Below are positions 18,985-28,674 of a stretch of 53,108 bases of DNA, piece by piece; within the stretch, counting starts at the first letter, position 1; the number at the start of each line of letters is the position of its first letter. Made by a program: the position numbers and the translations under genes. Below the pieces are notes generated by a model. The model was not told the DNA's origin, searched no databases, and was given only the letters and a program-made list of their open reading frames with translations. The stretch is taken from assembly GCA_027351005.1 (NCBI GenBank), contig DAIEJF010000226.1, positions 1 through 53,108 on the forward strand. The letters are read 5' to 3'. The stretch is from Paracoccaceae bacterium. GTDB lineage: Bacteria > Pseudomonadota > Alphaproteobacteria > Rhodobacterales > Rhodobacteraceae.

Positions 18985-19922
18985 CGCCGCAACCTCGGGT
19001 CGACAAGGGCATAGGCCAGTTCCACCGCGAAATTCACCACGATGACCGCGGCGACCAGCAGCATGACCACAGATTGCACCACGATCAGGTCGCGCTGTGT
19101 GATGCCCTGGAAGATCAGCCGCCCCAGACCGGGCAGGTAGAACACGTTTTCGATGATGATCGCCCCGGCCAGCAGGAACGAGAATTGCAGCCCCAGGATC
19201 GTCAGCACCGGAATGAGCGCATTGCGCAGGCCGTGCCGCCGCACCGCCTGGCCCTGTGACAGACCCTTGGCCCGCGCGGTGCGGATGAAATCCTGCGACA
19301 AGGTCTCGATCAGGGCCGAACGCATGACACGGGTCAGGATGGCCGCCTGCGGCAGCGCCAGCGCGACCGCGGGCAGCGTCAGCCCGCGCAGCCCCGGCCA
19401 GAGCCCGCCGCCCCAGCCGGGAAAGCCGCCCGCGGGCAGCCAGCGAAGCCGCAGGGCAAAGACGATGACGAGCAGCATGGCGAACCAGAAGTTCGGCACC
19501 GCGACGCCAAGCTGGGTTGCCCCCATCACCGCCAGATCGGCGCCCCGCCCCCGGCGCGCGGCGGCCAGCATCCCGGCGGGGAAGGCCAGCAGGCTCGACA
19601 GCACCATCGCATAGACCGTCAGCGGCAACGAGACCTGAAGCCGTTGCAGCACCAGCCCCGCAACCGGCACCCGGTAGGTATAGCTTGTGCCCAGATCCCC
19701 GGTCAGCATGCCCCCCACCCAGTGCAGGTAGCGCAGCGGCAGCGGCCCGGTCAGGCCCAGGCTGTGACGCAGCGCCTCGACCGTGTCGGGGGTGGCGTTC
19801 AGGCCCATCATGAAGGTGGCAGGATCGCCGGGGATCACCTGCACCACGACGAAGATCACCACGCTCGCCACCACCAGGCTGAGCACGAGCGACCCCAGGC
19901 GCGAGAGCAGGTAACGCGGCAT
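18981..19922 (-). CDS. ABC transporter permease (DppB-like)
   Basis: MPRYLLSRLGSLVLSLVVASVVIFVVVQVIPGDPA; RTARAKGLSQGQAVRRHGLRNALIPVLT. Confidence 0.92.
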   Translation of the reverse strand: MPRYLLSRLGSLVLSLVVASVVIFVVVQVIPGDPATFMMGLNATPDTVEALRHSLGLTGPLPLRYLHWVGGMLTGDLGTSYTYRVPVAGLVLQRLQVSLPLTVYAMVLSSLLAFPAGMLAAARRGRGADLAVMGATQLGVAVPNFWFAMLLVIVFALRLRWLPAGGFPGWGGGLWPGLRGLTLPAVALALPQAAILTRVMRSALIETLSQDFIRTARAKGLSQGQAVRRHGLRNALIPVLTILGLQFSFLLAGAIIIENVFYLPGLGRLIFQGITQRDLIVVQSVVMLLVAAVIVVNFAVELAYALVDPRLRR

Positions 19923-20077
19923 CGGTTCTCCTTCCGTCGCGCGAAGCCTAAGCGGGGCGCGGGGGAATGGTCCAGCCCCGCGATGCAACACGGGTTTGTG
20001 CAATCGGACAGGGCGCGCCCACTGGACCTTGCCCCCGGTCGGCGTATGTTCCCGCCAAACGGGACAGGACGCACGGA

Positions 20078-21463
20078 ATGGATCAGGCAGGCTGGCAGGA
20101 ACGGCCCATGGCAGCACGGGTCGCGGCAGACGGGCTGGCCATGCCGCGCCGGGGATTTGCCTGGGCCACGATCATCCTGGGGCTGACGCTGGCGGTGCTG
20201 GACGGCTCGATCGCCAATGTGGCGCTGCCCACCATTGCCGAAGAGTTCAAGGCCGATCCCGCGGTGTCGATCTGGATCGTCAACGGCTACCAGCTAGCCA
20301 TCGTGATGGCGCTGCTGCCGCTGTCAACGCTGGGGGAACGCTACGGCTACCGCTGGGTCTATCTCTACGGAATCCTTCTGTTCACCGTCGCCTCGCTGGG
20401 CTGCGTGCTGGCGCCGTCGCTGCAGGCGCTGACGGTGGCGCGGGTGGTGCAGGGGCTGGGGGCCGCGGGCCTGATGAGCGTGAATGCCGCGGTGCTGCGC
20501 TATACGGTGCCGCAGGCGAAGTTCGGTGCGGCAATCGGGATGAACGCGCTGGTGGTGGCTGCGGCCTCGACCGCGGGGCCCGCGATTTCGGGGGTACTGC
20601 TGGCGCTGGCAAGCTGGCGCTGGCTTTTTGCCATCAACCTGCCGCTGGGCGTTCTGGTGCTGCTGCTGGGCTGGCGGAGCCTGCCGGAAAGCGACCGCAC
20701 GCACGACCGCTTCGATGTGCCGAGCGCGGTGCTGAGCGCGCTGGCCTTCGGTCTGGTGGTGACCATCATCGACAGTTTCGGCCATGCCATCGCCTGGGGC
20801 ATCGTGCTGCCGCAGGTGGTGGCCTGCGTTCTGGCCTTCGTCTGGCTCTTCGCCCGGGCCCGCGGGACGGCCCGGCCGATGCTGCCGCTGGACCTGCTGC
20901 GGCTGCCCATCTTCTCGCTGTCGATCAGCACGTCGGTCGCGTCCTTCGCGGCGCAGATGCTGGCCTTCGTCTCGCTGCCCTTCACCTTCCAGATGCTCTA
21001 TCAGATGAGCCCGACGGGCGTGGGGATCCTGATGATGCCCTGGCCGTTGGCGGTGGCCGTCGTGGCCCCGCTGGCCGGGCGTCTGGCCGACCGGTATTCC
21101 TCGGCGGTGCTGGGCGGGACGGGGCTGATCCTGCTGGCGGTCGGGCTTGTGCTGCTGGGCCTCTTGCCTGCGCATCCCGCGAATTGGGACATCGCTTGGC
21201 GCATGGCGCTGTGCGGCGCGGGGTTCGGGCTGTTCCAGTCGCCCAACAACCGCACGATGATCGCCGCGGCCCCCCGCGAACGCAGCGGCGCCGCCAGCGG
21301 GATGCTGAGCGTCGCGCGGCTGATGGGGCAGTCCATCGGCACCGCGCTGGTGGCGCTTCTGCTGGCGCAGTTCGGCATCGCCGGGGCGGTGACGGCGCTG
21401 TTCACCGGTGCGGCCTTCGCAGCGGTGGCGGCCGTTTTCAGCCTGACGCGATTGGCGGTCTAG
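20078..21463 (+). CDS. MFS transporter, DHA2 (EmrB/QacA) type
   Basis: LDGSIANVALPTIAEEF; GERYGYRWVYLYG; 14-TM-like pattern. Confidence 0.88.
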   Translation: MDQAGWQERPMAARVAADGLAMPRRGFAWATIILGLTLAVLDGSIANVALPTIAEEFKADPAVSIWIVNGYQLAIVMALLPLSTLGERYGYRWVYLYGILLFTVASLGCVLAPSLQALTVARVVQGLGAAGLMSVNAAVLRYTVPQAKFGAAIGMNALVVAAASTAGPAISGVLLALASWRWLFAINLPLGVLVLLLGWRSLPESDRTHDRFDVPSAVLSALAFGLVVTIIDSFGHAIAWGIVLPQVVACVLAFVWLFARARGTARPMLPLDLLRLPIFSLSISTSVASFAAQMLAFVSLPFTFQMLYQMSPTGVGILMMPWPLAVAVVAPLAGRLADRYSSAVLGGTGLILLAVGLVLLGLLPAHPANWDIAWRMALCGAGFGLFQSPNNRTMIAAAPRERSGAASGMLSVARLMGQSIGTALVALLLAQFGIAGAVTALFTGAAFAAVAAVFSLTRLAV

Positions 21464-21551
21464 GTGTCCGGGTGCGCGCCAGCCGCATCTCTTTGCCGCC
21501 GCAATGCGGCGTGCTACATCTTGTGCCGGTGAACCAGAGGATTGCACGGTG

Positions 21552-21893
21552 ATGAGCCTTATCGACTACGCCCAGAATTCCGCCCCCGAGCCTCGCGCCC
21601 CCAGCGCGCTCGACATGCTGGACAATGCCGAGAAGACGACCGAGTTTCTCAAGGCGCTGTCGCATCCCGCGCGGCTGGTCATCCTGTGCCGACTGGCCGA
21701 AGGGCCGCTGACGGTGGGGGAACTGGAAGCCTTTCTGGATCTGCCGCAATCCGCCGTGTCAAAGCAGCTCGCCCGCCTGCGCGAGGATGAGCTGGTCGAC
21801 TGCCGCCGCGACGGGCGGACCATCACCTATTCCCTGAGAGACGAGAGGACACGGCGCATCATCCGCGCCCTCTACGACGAGTTCTGCGCCTGA
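21552..21893 (+). CDS. ArsR-family regulator, SqrR/sHdrR-like persulfide sensor candidate
   Basis: FLKALSHPARLVILCRLAEGPLTVGELEAFLDLPQSAVSKQLARLRED; Cys46 and Cys112; convergent to the sHdr locus. Confidence 0.83.
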   Translation: MSLIDYAQNSAPEPRAPSALDMLDNAEKTTEFLKALSHPARLVILCRLAEGPLTVGELEAFLDLPQSAVSKQLARLREDELVDCRRDGRTITYSLRDERTRRIIRALYDEFCA

Positions 21894-21896
21894 CGG

Positions 21897-22124
21897 TCAG
21901 GCGACGTGGCGGATGACGAAGGAATAGACCCCGCCTGCCTGGTTCGACGAGACAAGCTCGTTGCCCGTGGTGCGGCAGAAGGCCTCGAAATCCTTCACGG
22001 CGCCCGGGTCGGTTGCCAGCACTTCCAGCGTGGCGCCCGTGGGCATGTCCTTCAGCGCCTTCTTCGTGCGCAGGATCGGAAGCGGGCAGTTCAGCCCCTT
22101 GGCGTCCAGTGTCTGGTCGGCCAT
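21897..22124 (-). CDS. tusA: TusA-family sulfurtransferase
   Basis: LDAKGLNCPLPILRTKKAL with CPxP motif. Confidence 0.92.
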   Translation of the reverse strand: MADQTLDAKGLNCPLPILRTKKALKDMPTGATLEVLATDPGAVKDFEAFCRTTGNELVSSNQAGGVYSFVIRHVA

Positions 22125-22136
22125 GTCGTTGTCTCC

Positions 22137-22628
22137 TCAGATGTACAGATTGATGTCGCTGCGGGTCGCCACGTCGACCCAGGAGGCCGCGCCGCCGAGC
22201 ACCGGCCCGTCGATCATGTCCTCTTTCTTGTATTCGAAGAGATCCATGGTCATCTGGCAGGCGATCATCTTCACGTCCGCTTCCAGCGCCAGATCGCGCA
22301 GTTCCTCGATCGAGGCCACGCCCTTCTTCTTGATCATGTTCTTCATCATGTTGGTGGTCAGAGCGGTGGCGCCGGGCATGGCGGCAAGGATGTTCGGCAT
22401 CCCCATGTGCATGCCCATCATCGGCATTTCCATCGCCGCGTTGCCCAGCGGGTTGATCTTCAGGTTCAGGTCCTTCTTCAGCAGGGCAAGCCCGTAGAAG
22501 GTAAAGAACATGGTGGTGTCGATGCCCATCGCGGCCGCCGTGGTGGCCAGGATGAACGGCGGGTAGGCCCAGTCGAGCGTCCCCTTGGTGACGATGATCG
22601 TCATTGACTTGGCGTTGTCTTCGCTCAT
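22137..22628 (-). CDS. DsrE/F-like family protein (DsrE3-type)
   Basis: TIIVTKGTLDWAYPPFILATTAAAMGIDTTMFFTFYG; conserved Cys in MIACQMTMDLF; no TM segments. Confidence 0.83.
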   Translation of the reverse strand: MSEDNAKSMTIIVTKGTLDWAYPPFILATTAAAMGIDTTMFFTFYGLALLKKDLNLKINPLGNAAMEMPMMGMHMGMPNILAAMPGATALTTNMMKNMIKKKGVASIEELRDLALEADVKMIACQMTMDLFEYKKEDMIDGPVLGGAASWVDVATRSDINLYI

Positions 22629-22732
22629 GGCGGTCTCCCTGCCGGTCGCGCCGGCGCGTTTCGTTTCTGTGCTGCAACCGACCGCCCGCGGGGCGCCCGT
22701 CTGCGACGAGGGCCCCCGGCCTGGCGCCGGTA

Positions 22733-23173
22733 TCAGGCGGCGCAGCCGGCGAAATTGTCGGCCGCCATCTTCGCTTCATAGGGGCCTGCCACCTCGGCGC
22801 CGCTGGTCAGCGCGGCGGCGGCCGCGGCATCTGCGGGCTTCACCTTCACCATCCAGCCCGCGCCATAGGGTTCCGAGTTTGCGAGCTTGGGGTTCGAGGT
22901 CAGGTCGTCGTTCACCGCCACGATCTCGGCATCGAACAGGATCTTGGCGGGGCCGACCCATTTGCCGCTTTCGACCGTGGCCACCGACTTGCCCGCGCCG
23001 ATCGTCTTGCCCGCCTTCTTGGCCGTGAAGGCGACCAGTTGGCCGGCCATGCCGGTCGCGATCATCGTCATGCCGACGGTATAGGTGCCATCGCCCTCGG
23101 GCCGGTACCACAGGTTGTTGTCGACATCGTAGAGCAGGTCGTCGGGAAGGTTGCAGCCACGGACCACGGGCAT
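22733..23173 (-). CDS. lbpA: Lipoate-binding protein LbpA (GcvH-like)
   Basis: GMTMIATGMAGQLVAFTAKKAGKTIGAGKSVATVESGKWVGP (lipoyl-Lys context). Confidence 0.9.
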   Translation of the reverse strand: MPVVRGCNLPDDLLYDVDNNLWYRPEGDGTYTVGMTMIATGMAGQLVAFTAKKAGKTIGAGKSVATVESGKWVGPAKILFDAEIVAVNDDLTSNPKLANSEPYGAGWMVKVKPADAAAAAALTSGAEVAGPYEAKMAADNFAGCAA

Positions 23174-23188
23174 TTGATGGCTTCCTCT

Positions 23189-23659
23189 TCAGGCTTGGGG
23201 GGTGGATGGGGTCTGTTCAGCGATGCGGATCGGGCGAGAGGAGCAGCAGAACTCTCCCAGCCCGTCGGATTCGAGCTTGCCGCCGACAAACAGCGCCAGA
23301 TGCCGCACGACCATTGCGCCAAGGCGGATGTTGCGTGCGGTGTCCGGCCCTGTCGGGTCAAGGCGGATCAGATTGTGGTGCCACACCGCCTCGCGGCAGG
23401 TCTCGCGGCAGGCGTTGAAGCTGGGGTTGCCGCGCGCGGCCTGCCGATGCAGCGCCAGCAGGCGGAACCCTTCCACCGTCCCGGTGGTCGGGGTCTGCCC
23501 CTTGGCGGCAAGCCAGGCCAGCAGCACATCCTCGCCCATCGCCAGCAACTCGTCGGCCAGCGCGGGGGCGCGGGGGGCAAGGTCGGCCTCCGCGGCGGTC
23601 AGGATCTGGTCTGTCCGGTCCTCGATCTCATCGATCGACCGGCGGTGCCGTTCGGTCAT
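23189..23659 (-). CDS. Protein of unknown function in sHdr operon (156 aa)
   Basis: ATGA overlap with hdrB2; CRETCREAVWHHN and EFCCSS motifs. Confidence 0.75.
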   Translation of the reverse strand: MTERHRRSIDEIEDRTDQILTAAEADLAPRAPALADELLAMGEDVLLAWLAAKGQTPTTGTVEGFRLLALHRQAARGNPSFNACRETCREAVWHHNLIRLDPTGPDTARNIRLGAMVVRHLALFVGGKLESDGLGEFCCSSRPIRIAEQTPSTPQA

Positions 23660-24582
23660 GCGAGCCCCTTTTCTTTCAACAGCGGGCGGGCATCCGAAAA
23701 GTTTTCCTGCACCGCCACGCGGTTCGGCGACAGGCCGAGCGCCATGCCCAGAAGCTGCGTGAAGTAGAGAATCTTCACGTTCGTCTTTCTACCAAGAACC
23801 TTCTCGGCACGGATTTGATGCATCTCAAGTCCGGTGTGGCAGGTCGGGCATTCGGTGGCGATCACATCGGCCCCGCAGGCCTCGGCCGTGGTCAGGATGT
23901 TCAGCACGAGCTTGGTGGACGTGTCGCTGTCCGACAGCGAATGCGCCCCGCCGCAGCAGGCGGTTTTCAGCGGGAAGTCCACGTTCTGCGCCCCCGCCGC
24001 GGCCAGGATGTCATCCATGAAATGCGGTTTCGCGGTCGACTCGCTGCCCGGCCCCTTGTCCTTTTCGGGGAAGATGTGGCGCGGGCGCGTGTACATGCAG
24101 CCGTAGTAGTTGGCGACCTTGATCCCGTTCAGCGAGTTCTTCACCCGGCGGCGGATTTCGTCTTCGCCCACCGCCTTCTTGATCCAGTCGAGCGCGTGGA
24201 TGGTTTCCACCTTGCCCGGCTCGTAGGTCTTGTGGCCCGCCTTCTTCGACAGCCGGTCGTTCACCTCGACCGACGCGTCGTCGTGGCTCAGGTCGTATTC
24301 GGCTTTCTTGAGGTTGTGATAGCAACCGTTGCAGGGTGCCATCACGGTGTCGAAGCCCATCTCCTCGGTGATCGAGAGATTGCGGGCCGACAGATAGGTC
24401 TGGATCTTCGGGTCGATGTTCTTCACTTCCATCGCGCCGCAGCAGTTCCAGTTCTCGATCTCGACCAGATCGAGGCCCAGTTCCTTGCCGACCGCCTTGG
24501 TCGAGGCGTTGTAGGCGTGGCCCGACCCTTCCAGGGCGCAGCCCGGATAGTAGGCGACCTTCTTGTAATCCCCGTCTGCCAT
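23656..24582 (-). CDS. hdrB2: sHdrB2, heterodisulfide reductase subunit B-like
   Basis: YYPGCALEGSGHAYNASTKAVGKELGLDLVEIENWNCCGA and ANYYGCMYTRP...TACCGGAHSLSD CCG domains. Confidence 0.92.
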   Translation of the reverse strand: MADGDYKKVAYYPGCALEGSGHAYNASTKAVGKELGLDLVEIENWNCCGAMEVKNIDPKIQTYLSARNLSITEEMGFDTVMAPCNGCYHNLKKAEYDLSHDDASVEVNDRLSKKAGHKTYEPGKVETIHALDWIKKAVGEDEIRRRVKNSLNGIKVANYYGCMYTRPRHIFPEKDKGPGSESTAKPHFMDDILAAAGAQNVDFPLKTACCGGAHSLSDSDTSTKLVLNILTTAEACGADVIATECPTCHTGLEMHQIRAEKVLGRKTNVKILYFTQLLGMALGLSPNRVAVQENFSDARPLLKEKGLA

Positions 24583-25328
24583 CACTCTGCCCCCTTCGCG
24601 TCGAGCCCCAGCGCCTTGCGGTTGGTGGCTTCCACCTCGTGCACGTATTCGTTGATCGCGGCGCGGGCCCGGCCCCAGCCCCGCGTCTTCGGGCGGAACA
24701 CCGTGCTCAGCCCCAGCCGGATCAGGTAAAAGACCGGGAAGCGCCGGATCAGCCCCAGAACCATGGTCTCTAGCCAGGGCTGGCGCAGCGGCTGGCCGGT
24801 GTCCTGCAGGAAGTTGCGCAGCACCAGCCCGTCTTCGATCTTGCCGCGCTGGAACACCTGCGCCGAAAACCCTTCGTCGAAGATCGTCGAGGGCGACTTC
24901 GGCGTATGCCCCTTCAGTTCCAGCCAATGCGCGGTGGCCTTCATCACGCCTTCGGGGGCAACGTCGCGCGGGCAGGCGTAGGTGCATTTGTTGCAGGACA
25001 CGCATTGCCAGATGATGTCCTTGTCGCGCAGCAGCTCGTCCTCCATCCCCAGCCGGATCAGGTAGATCCAGTAGCGGGGATTGAATTCGGGATTGATCGC
25101 GTTGACCGTGCAGGCGTTCGTGCAACTGCCGCATTGCCAGCAGCGGTGGATGTTCTCGCCCCCCGGCAGGGCCGCGATCTCTTCCTGAAGGTTCTCGTTG
25201 TAATCGGTGATCGACCGGCCCTCGATGAAGGTGGACCAGTGGCCCGACACATCCATCCCGTCGATCACAAGGTGATCGTGCGTCACCAGATTTTCCGGAC
25301 GGATCAGGGATTTTTCGTGGATGGGCAT
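24582..25328 (-). CDS. hdrC2: sHdrC2, heterodisulfide reductase subunit C-like
   Basis: Two ferredoxin clusters CWQCGSCTNACTV and CVSCNKCTYACP. Confidence 0.92.
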   Translation of the reverse strand: MPIHEKSLIRPENLVTHDHLVIDGMDVSGHWSTFIEGRSITDYNENLQEEIAALPGGENIHRCWQCGSCTNACTVNAINPEFNPRYWIYLIRLGMEDELLRDKDIIWQCVSCNKCTYACPRDVAPEGVMKATAHWLELKGHTPKSPSTIFDEGFSAQVFQRGKIEDGLVLRNFLQDTGQPLRQPWLETMVLGLIRRFPVFYLIRLGLSTVFRPKTRGWGRARAAINEYVHEVEATNRKALGLDAKGAE

Positions 25329-26212
25329 GGCGATGCCTCCTGCTGCGTGATCGCCGGGAGCGTTCCCAGCACATGCGCCGATCCATCGATCAGCTTCAGC
25401 CGCGTGCGGCCGGTTTCGGTATCCACCGCATCCAGCCCCAGCATCCGCCGGGTATGGGCCATCGGATCGCCCGCGCTGGAGAATTCCGAGCGCAGGTATT
25501 GCCCGCCCCGGTCGTTGATGTAGCCCGCGTAGATGTGCGCCAGCAGCAGGTCGGAGTAGAACGGCAGGTCGCGGAACACGCCTTCGCCCTTCAGGAACCC
25601 GTCCAGCTCGTCGCGCAGCGTTGCGAAGGCGGTGAAATCATCGGCCACGGTGATCTTCACCGCGTCCACGTCATCGGCGAACCAGATCTCGCGCAGCACG
25701 CCCGTGCCGACGCGGGCATCCCAGATCCAGCGGGTCATCAGCGGGTAGCGGGCGGGGGCGGTGAAATGCAGCGCCTCGGCGGCAAGGTCGCGGACCCAGC
25801 GATGCGCCTTGTCGCGCGGGAAGGACGCGCAGAAGGCGGCCATCCGGGCATCGGCCGTGGCCGGATCGTCGGCCCCGTCCAGCAGACCGGACAGCCGCCC
25901 CTGCATTTCCCAGAATGCGTTATCGGCCAGCCAGCCCCCGATGCGGCGGCGCACCGGCGTGATGAAGGCCGCCAGGTCAAGAAACTCGGGCTCGGTCAGC
26001 TGTTCCAGCCTGCCCTTGCTCAGCAATTCGTCGAACAACGAGGCCTTCAGTGCCAGCGCGGTGACATAGCGTTCCACCCCGCCGGTGGGTTCGGCCGCTT
26101 CGACCAGATGCGCGAAGGCGCGCCGCAGCCGCGGCCCCGACAGATCCAGCACCGGCCGTTGCGGGGCCGGGGCAGGCGCGGGGACAGGCTTTGGCGCGCG
26201 GCCGAACAGCAT
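25304..26212 (-). CDS. Conserved protein between hdrA and hdrC2 (Hyp of hdrC1B1A-hyp-hdrC2B2)
   Basis: ATG overlaps hdrA stop; about 302 aa; position as in known sHdr clusters. Confidence 0.8.
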   Translation of the reverse strand: MLFGRAPKPVPAPAPAPQRPVLDLSGPRLRRAFAHLVEAAEPTGGVERYVTALALKASLFDELLSKGRLEQLTEPEFLDLAAFITPVRRRIGGWLADNAFWEMQGRLSGLLDGADDPATADARMAAFCASFPRDKAHRWVRDLAAEALHFTAPARYPLMTRWIWDARVGTGVLREIWFADDVDAVKITVADDFTAFATLRDELDGFLKGEGVFRDLPFYSDLLLAHIYAGYINDRGGQYLRSEFSSAGDPMAHTRRMLGLDAVDTETGRTRLKLIDGSAHVLGTLPAITQQEASPCPSTKNP

Positions 26213-27264
26213 CACTCGGCCGCCGCCCGCACGGCCATGCCGGCAAAGTTCATCGCGGCCATGGCGGCGGCGTGACCCTGCGCGATGGAATCGTCGATCG
26301 TCTCGGGGCCAGAGGCGGCGCCGCAGGTGAACACGCCGGGCCGCGAGGTTTCGGCCAGATGCGCGTAGGTCGTCTGCTTGCCGATATAGCCCCAGCGGTT
26401 CAGATCGACCCCGAAGACGGCGCTGATCGTCATGTTGTCGACGTTCGGGTCCATGCCGACCGCATGCACCACCATGTCGAACGGGATCGAGATCGGGCGC
26501 TTGACCAGAGTGTCTTCGCCCTTCACCAGCAGGCGGTTGCCGTTCGAGGTGACCTCGGCGATCCGCGCCTTGACGTACTTGACCTTGAAGTTTTCCTGGC
26601 TGCCCCAGTAGTACTCGCCCTCGTAAAGGCCGAAGGTGCGGATATCCATGTAGTAGATGTAGACGTTGGTCTTCGGCGACATCTCGCGGATTTCCATCGC
26701 CAGATTGGCGGATACCGTGCAGCAGATCTTGGAGCACCACTCGCGGCCGATCTGGCGGTCGCGCGAGCCCGCGCAGAGCAGGATCGCCACACGGTCGGGC
26801 ACCCGGCCATCGGACGGGCAGCGCACGCCCTTGCCCGACGAGATCATCTGTTCGACCATCGTCGTCGTCACCACGTCGGGATAGGTGCCAAAGCCCCATC
26901 CCGGCTTGTTGATCGGGTCGAAGTGGGTAAAGCCCGTGGCAAGGATCGCGGTTTCCGCCTCGACCGTGCTGCCGTCCTTCAGCGTCGCGACAAAGTTGCC
27001 CGGCGTACCCGTGAAGGCCTGCACGGTGCTGTTCACCTTCACCTCGACCGACGGGTTCGACACCACACGGTTCACCATGCCGCCGATGGCATCCTTTGCC
27101 CATTCGTGGCTTGGCACCAGCTTCGCATAGCCCGACAGGATCGGCGCGCCGCCAAGGATCGCCTCCTTTTCGACCAGCACGGCCTTGCGACCGGCCGAGG
27201 CGAGGGCATGGGCTGCGGACAGGCCGGCCGGCCCCCCGCCGATGATGAGGACAGGCTTCGTCAC
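26212..27264 (-). CDS. hdrA: sHdrA, FAD-containing heterodisulfide reductase subunit A-like
   Basis: KPVLIIGGGPAGLSAAHALASAG; WCSKICC; GTG start overlapping hdrB1 stop. Confidence 0.92.
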   Translation of the reverse strand: MTKPVLIIGGGPAGLSAAHALASAGRKAVLVEKEAILGGAPILSGYAKLVPSHEWAKDAIGGMVNRVVSNPSVEVKVNSTVQAFTGTPGNFVATLKDGSTVEAETAILATGFTHFDPINKPGWGFGTYPDVVTTTMVEQMISSGKGVRCPSDGRVPDRVAILLCAGSRDRQIGREWCSKICCTVSANLAMEIREMSPKTNVYIYYMDIRTFGLYEGEYYWGSQENFKVKYVKARIAEVTSNGNRLLVKGEDTLVKRPISIPFDMVVHAVGMDPNVDNMTISAVFGVDLNRWGYIGKQTTYAHLAETSRPGVFTCGAASGPETIDDSIAQGHAAAMAAMNFAGMAVRAAAE

Positions 27265-28634
27265 TTCTCCGCTCCTGCAAGGGCTTTGGGTTTCACATAG
27301 CCGGGGCCCGAGGTGATGGCGCGCTTGGGATCGTAGAGCGTCTCGATCCGCCCGGCCTTCACCTCGTCGAGGTAGGCTTCGAACTCGGCTTTCTTCTGCT
27401 CCCAGTCGATGCCCATCTTCTCGAGAAGCTTCTCGAATGGAGAGGCATGCCAGTGCAGTTGCGCCAGCTTGTAGGGATGCGCGCCGCAGACCAGGGCTGC
27501 GAACTGGCAATCGGCCATCACGGGAAGCTCGTAGACCTTGTCCACCGCGCGCCCGATCCACTGGTTCTTGTCCAGCGTGGTGATGCAGCCGGTATCGTGG
27601 CCCACCATCACGTCCGACCGTGCTTCTTCCACCGCCACCTTGATCTTGCGGTCGATCGCGAAGGAGCGGGTGAATTCCCGCTCGCCGATGATGTGGCGGA
27701 AGCCGAAGCCGCAGCAGTCATACCAGGTGGAATAGTCGATCACCTGCGTGCCCAGCGTCTGCAGAAGGCCGGTGGTGACAGCGACGCGGTTGCCGTCCAT
27801 CACCGTGTCGTCATAGATCACGTCGTCCGGCACCATCTTGTAGACGTGGCAGGCCGGATGGACCGTGGTGCGGATGTGGGAGACGTCGATCTCCTGATAA
27901 TTCCGGATCCGGTGGCGCATCACATGCAGCCATTCGGAATAATGCACGATCTCTTCCGGGATCAGCAGCTTGCCGTCGATCAGCCGCCCCAGCTTGCCGA
28001 GGATCTTCTTCACCTCGTCGCGCAGCTCGGCCGAATGCATCAGGAAATGCCGCATTTCCTTGTAGTTGCCGAAGGACGTGCCGCAGTGGATCAGCGGGTA
28101 ATAGGTGCCTTCCGGCAGGCCCTGCGCCTTGGCGCTGACATAGGCCTGATGGAAGTTGCGCAGGAACACGGCGGCAAGGCTGACCACGTTGCCGATGCCC
28201 GAGCCGTGGTAGTTCCATGCGGTGCAGGATGTCTGGTCCGTCTCGTCCAGATACGTCAGCTCCATCTTGTTCATGAGCCACAGGATCGAGGACGGATAGC
28301 CCGGAATGTTGCCGCACTGGCCGCAGGACTTGTGGTGCCAGAGGTTCGTCGTGGGGATCTTCTTGTCCCAGCCGTAAAGCGTCTTGGCCATGATCGGCTC
28401 GTTATGATCGCCGACCCGGTGGACGAGGATCTCGCCATCCTTTTCCAGTTGCCACATCGCGTCGCGGATATCCTCGCGCCGCTCCTTGCCCATCAGGAGT
28501 GCCCGCTTGTCGATCTTGGCTTCTACCCAGTCGGTCGCCCGCCGGGCGTCCGCCGCGCTTAGGTTCGAGGGCTGCCAGTCAGCCCCGAAGCCGGAAAAAG
28601 CCCCGGCCTTGCCTTCGTTCGTTCCGTTCGCCAT
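27261..28634 (-). CDS. hdrB1: sHdrB1, heterodisulfide reductase subunit B-like
   Basis: HKSCGQCGNIPGYP, YDCCGFGFRHIIGEREFTRSF, HDTGCITTLDKNQ. Confidence 0.9.
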   Translation of the reverse strand: MANGTNEGKAGAFSGFGADWQPSNLSAADARRATDWVEAKIDKRALLMGKERREDIRDAMWQLEKDGEILVHRVGDHNEPIMAKTLYGWDKKIPTTNLWHHKSCGQCGNIPGYPSSILWLMNKMELTYLDETDQTSCTAWNYHGSGIGNVVSLAAVFLRNFHQAYVSAKAQGLPEGTYYPLIHCGTSFGNYKEMRHFLMHSAELRDEVKKILGKLGRLIDGKLLIPEEIVHYSEWLHVMRHRIRNYQEIDVSHIRTTVHPACHVYKMVPDDVIYDDTVMDGNRVAVTTGLLQTLGTQVIDYSTWYDCCGFGFRHIIGEREFTRSFAIDRKIKVAVEEARSDVMVGHDTGCITTLDKNQWIGRAVDKVYELPVMADCQFAALVCGAHPYKLAQLHWHASPFEKLLEKMGIDWEQKKAEFEAYLDEVKAGRIETLYDPKRAITSGPGYVKPKALAGAEK

Positions 28635-28674
28635 CGCGTTTCCTCCTGATGCGGTGCCGACGACAGGCTGTGCC

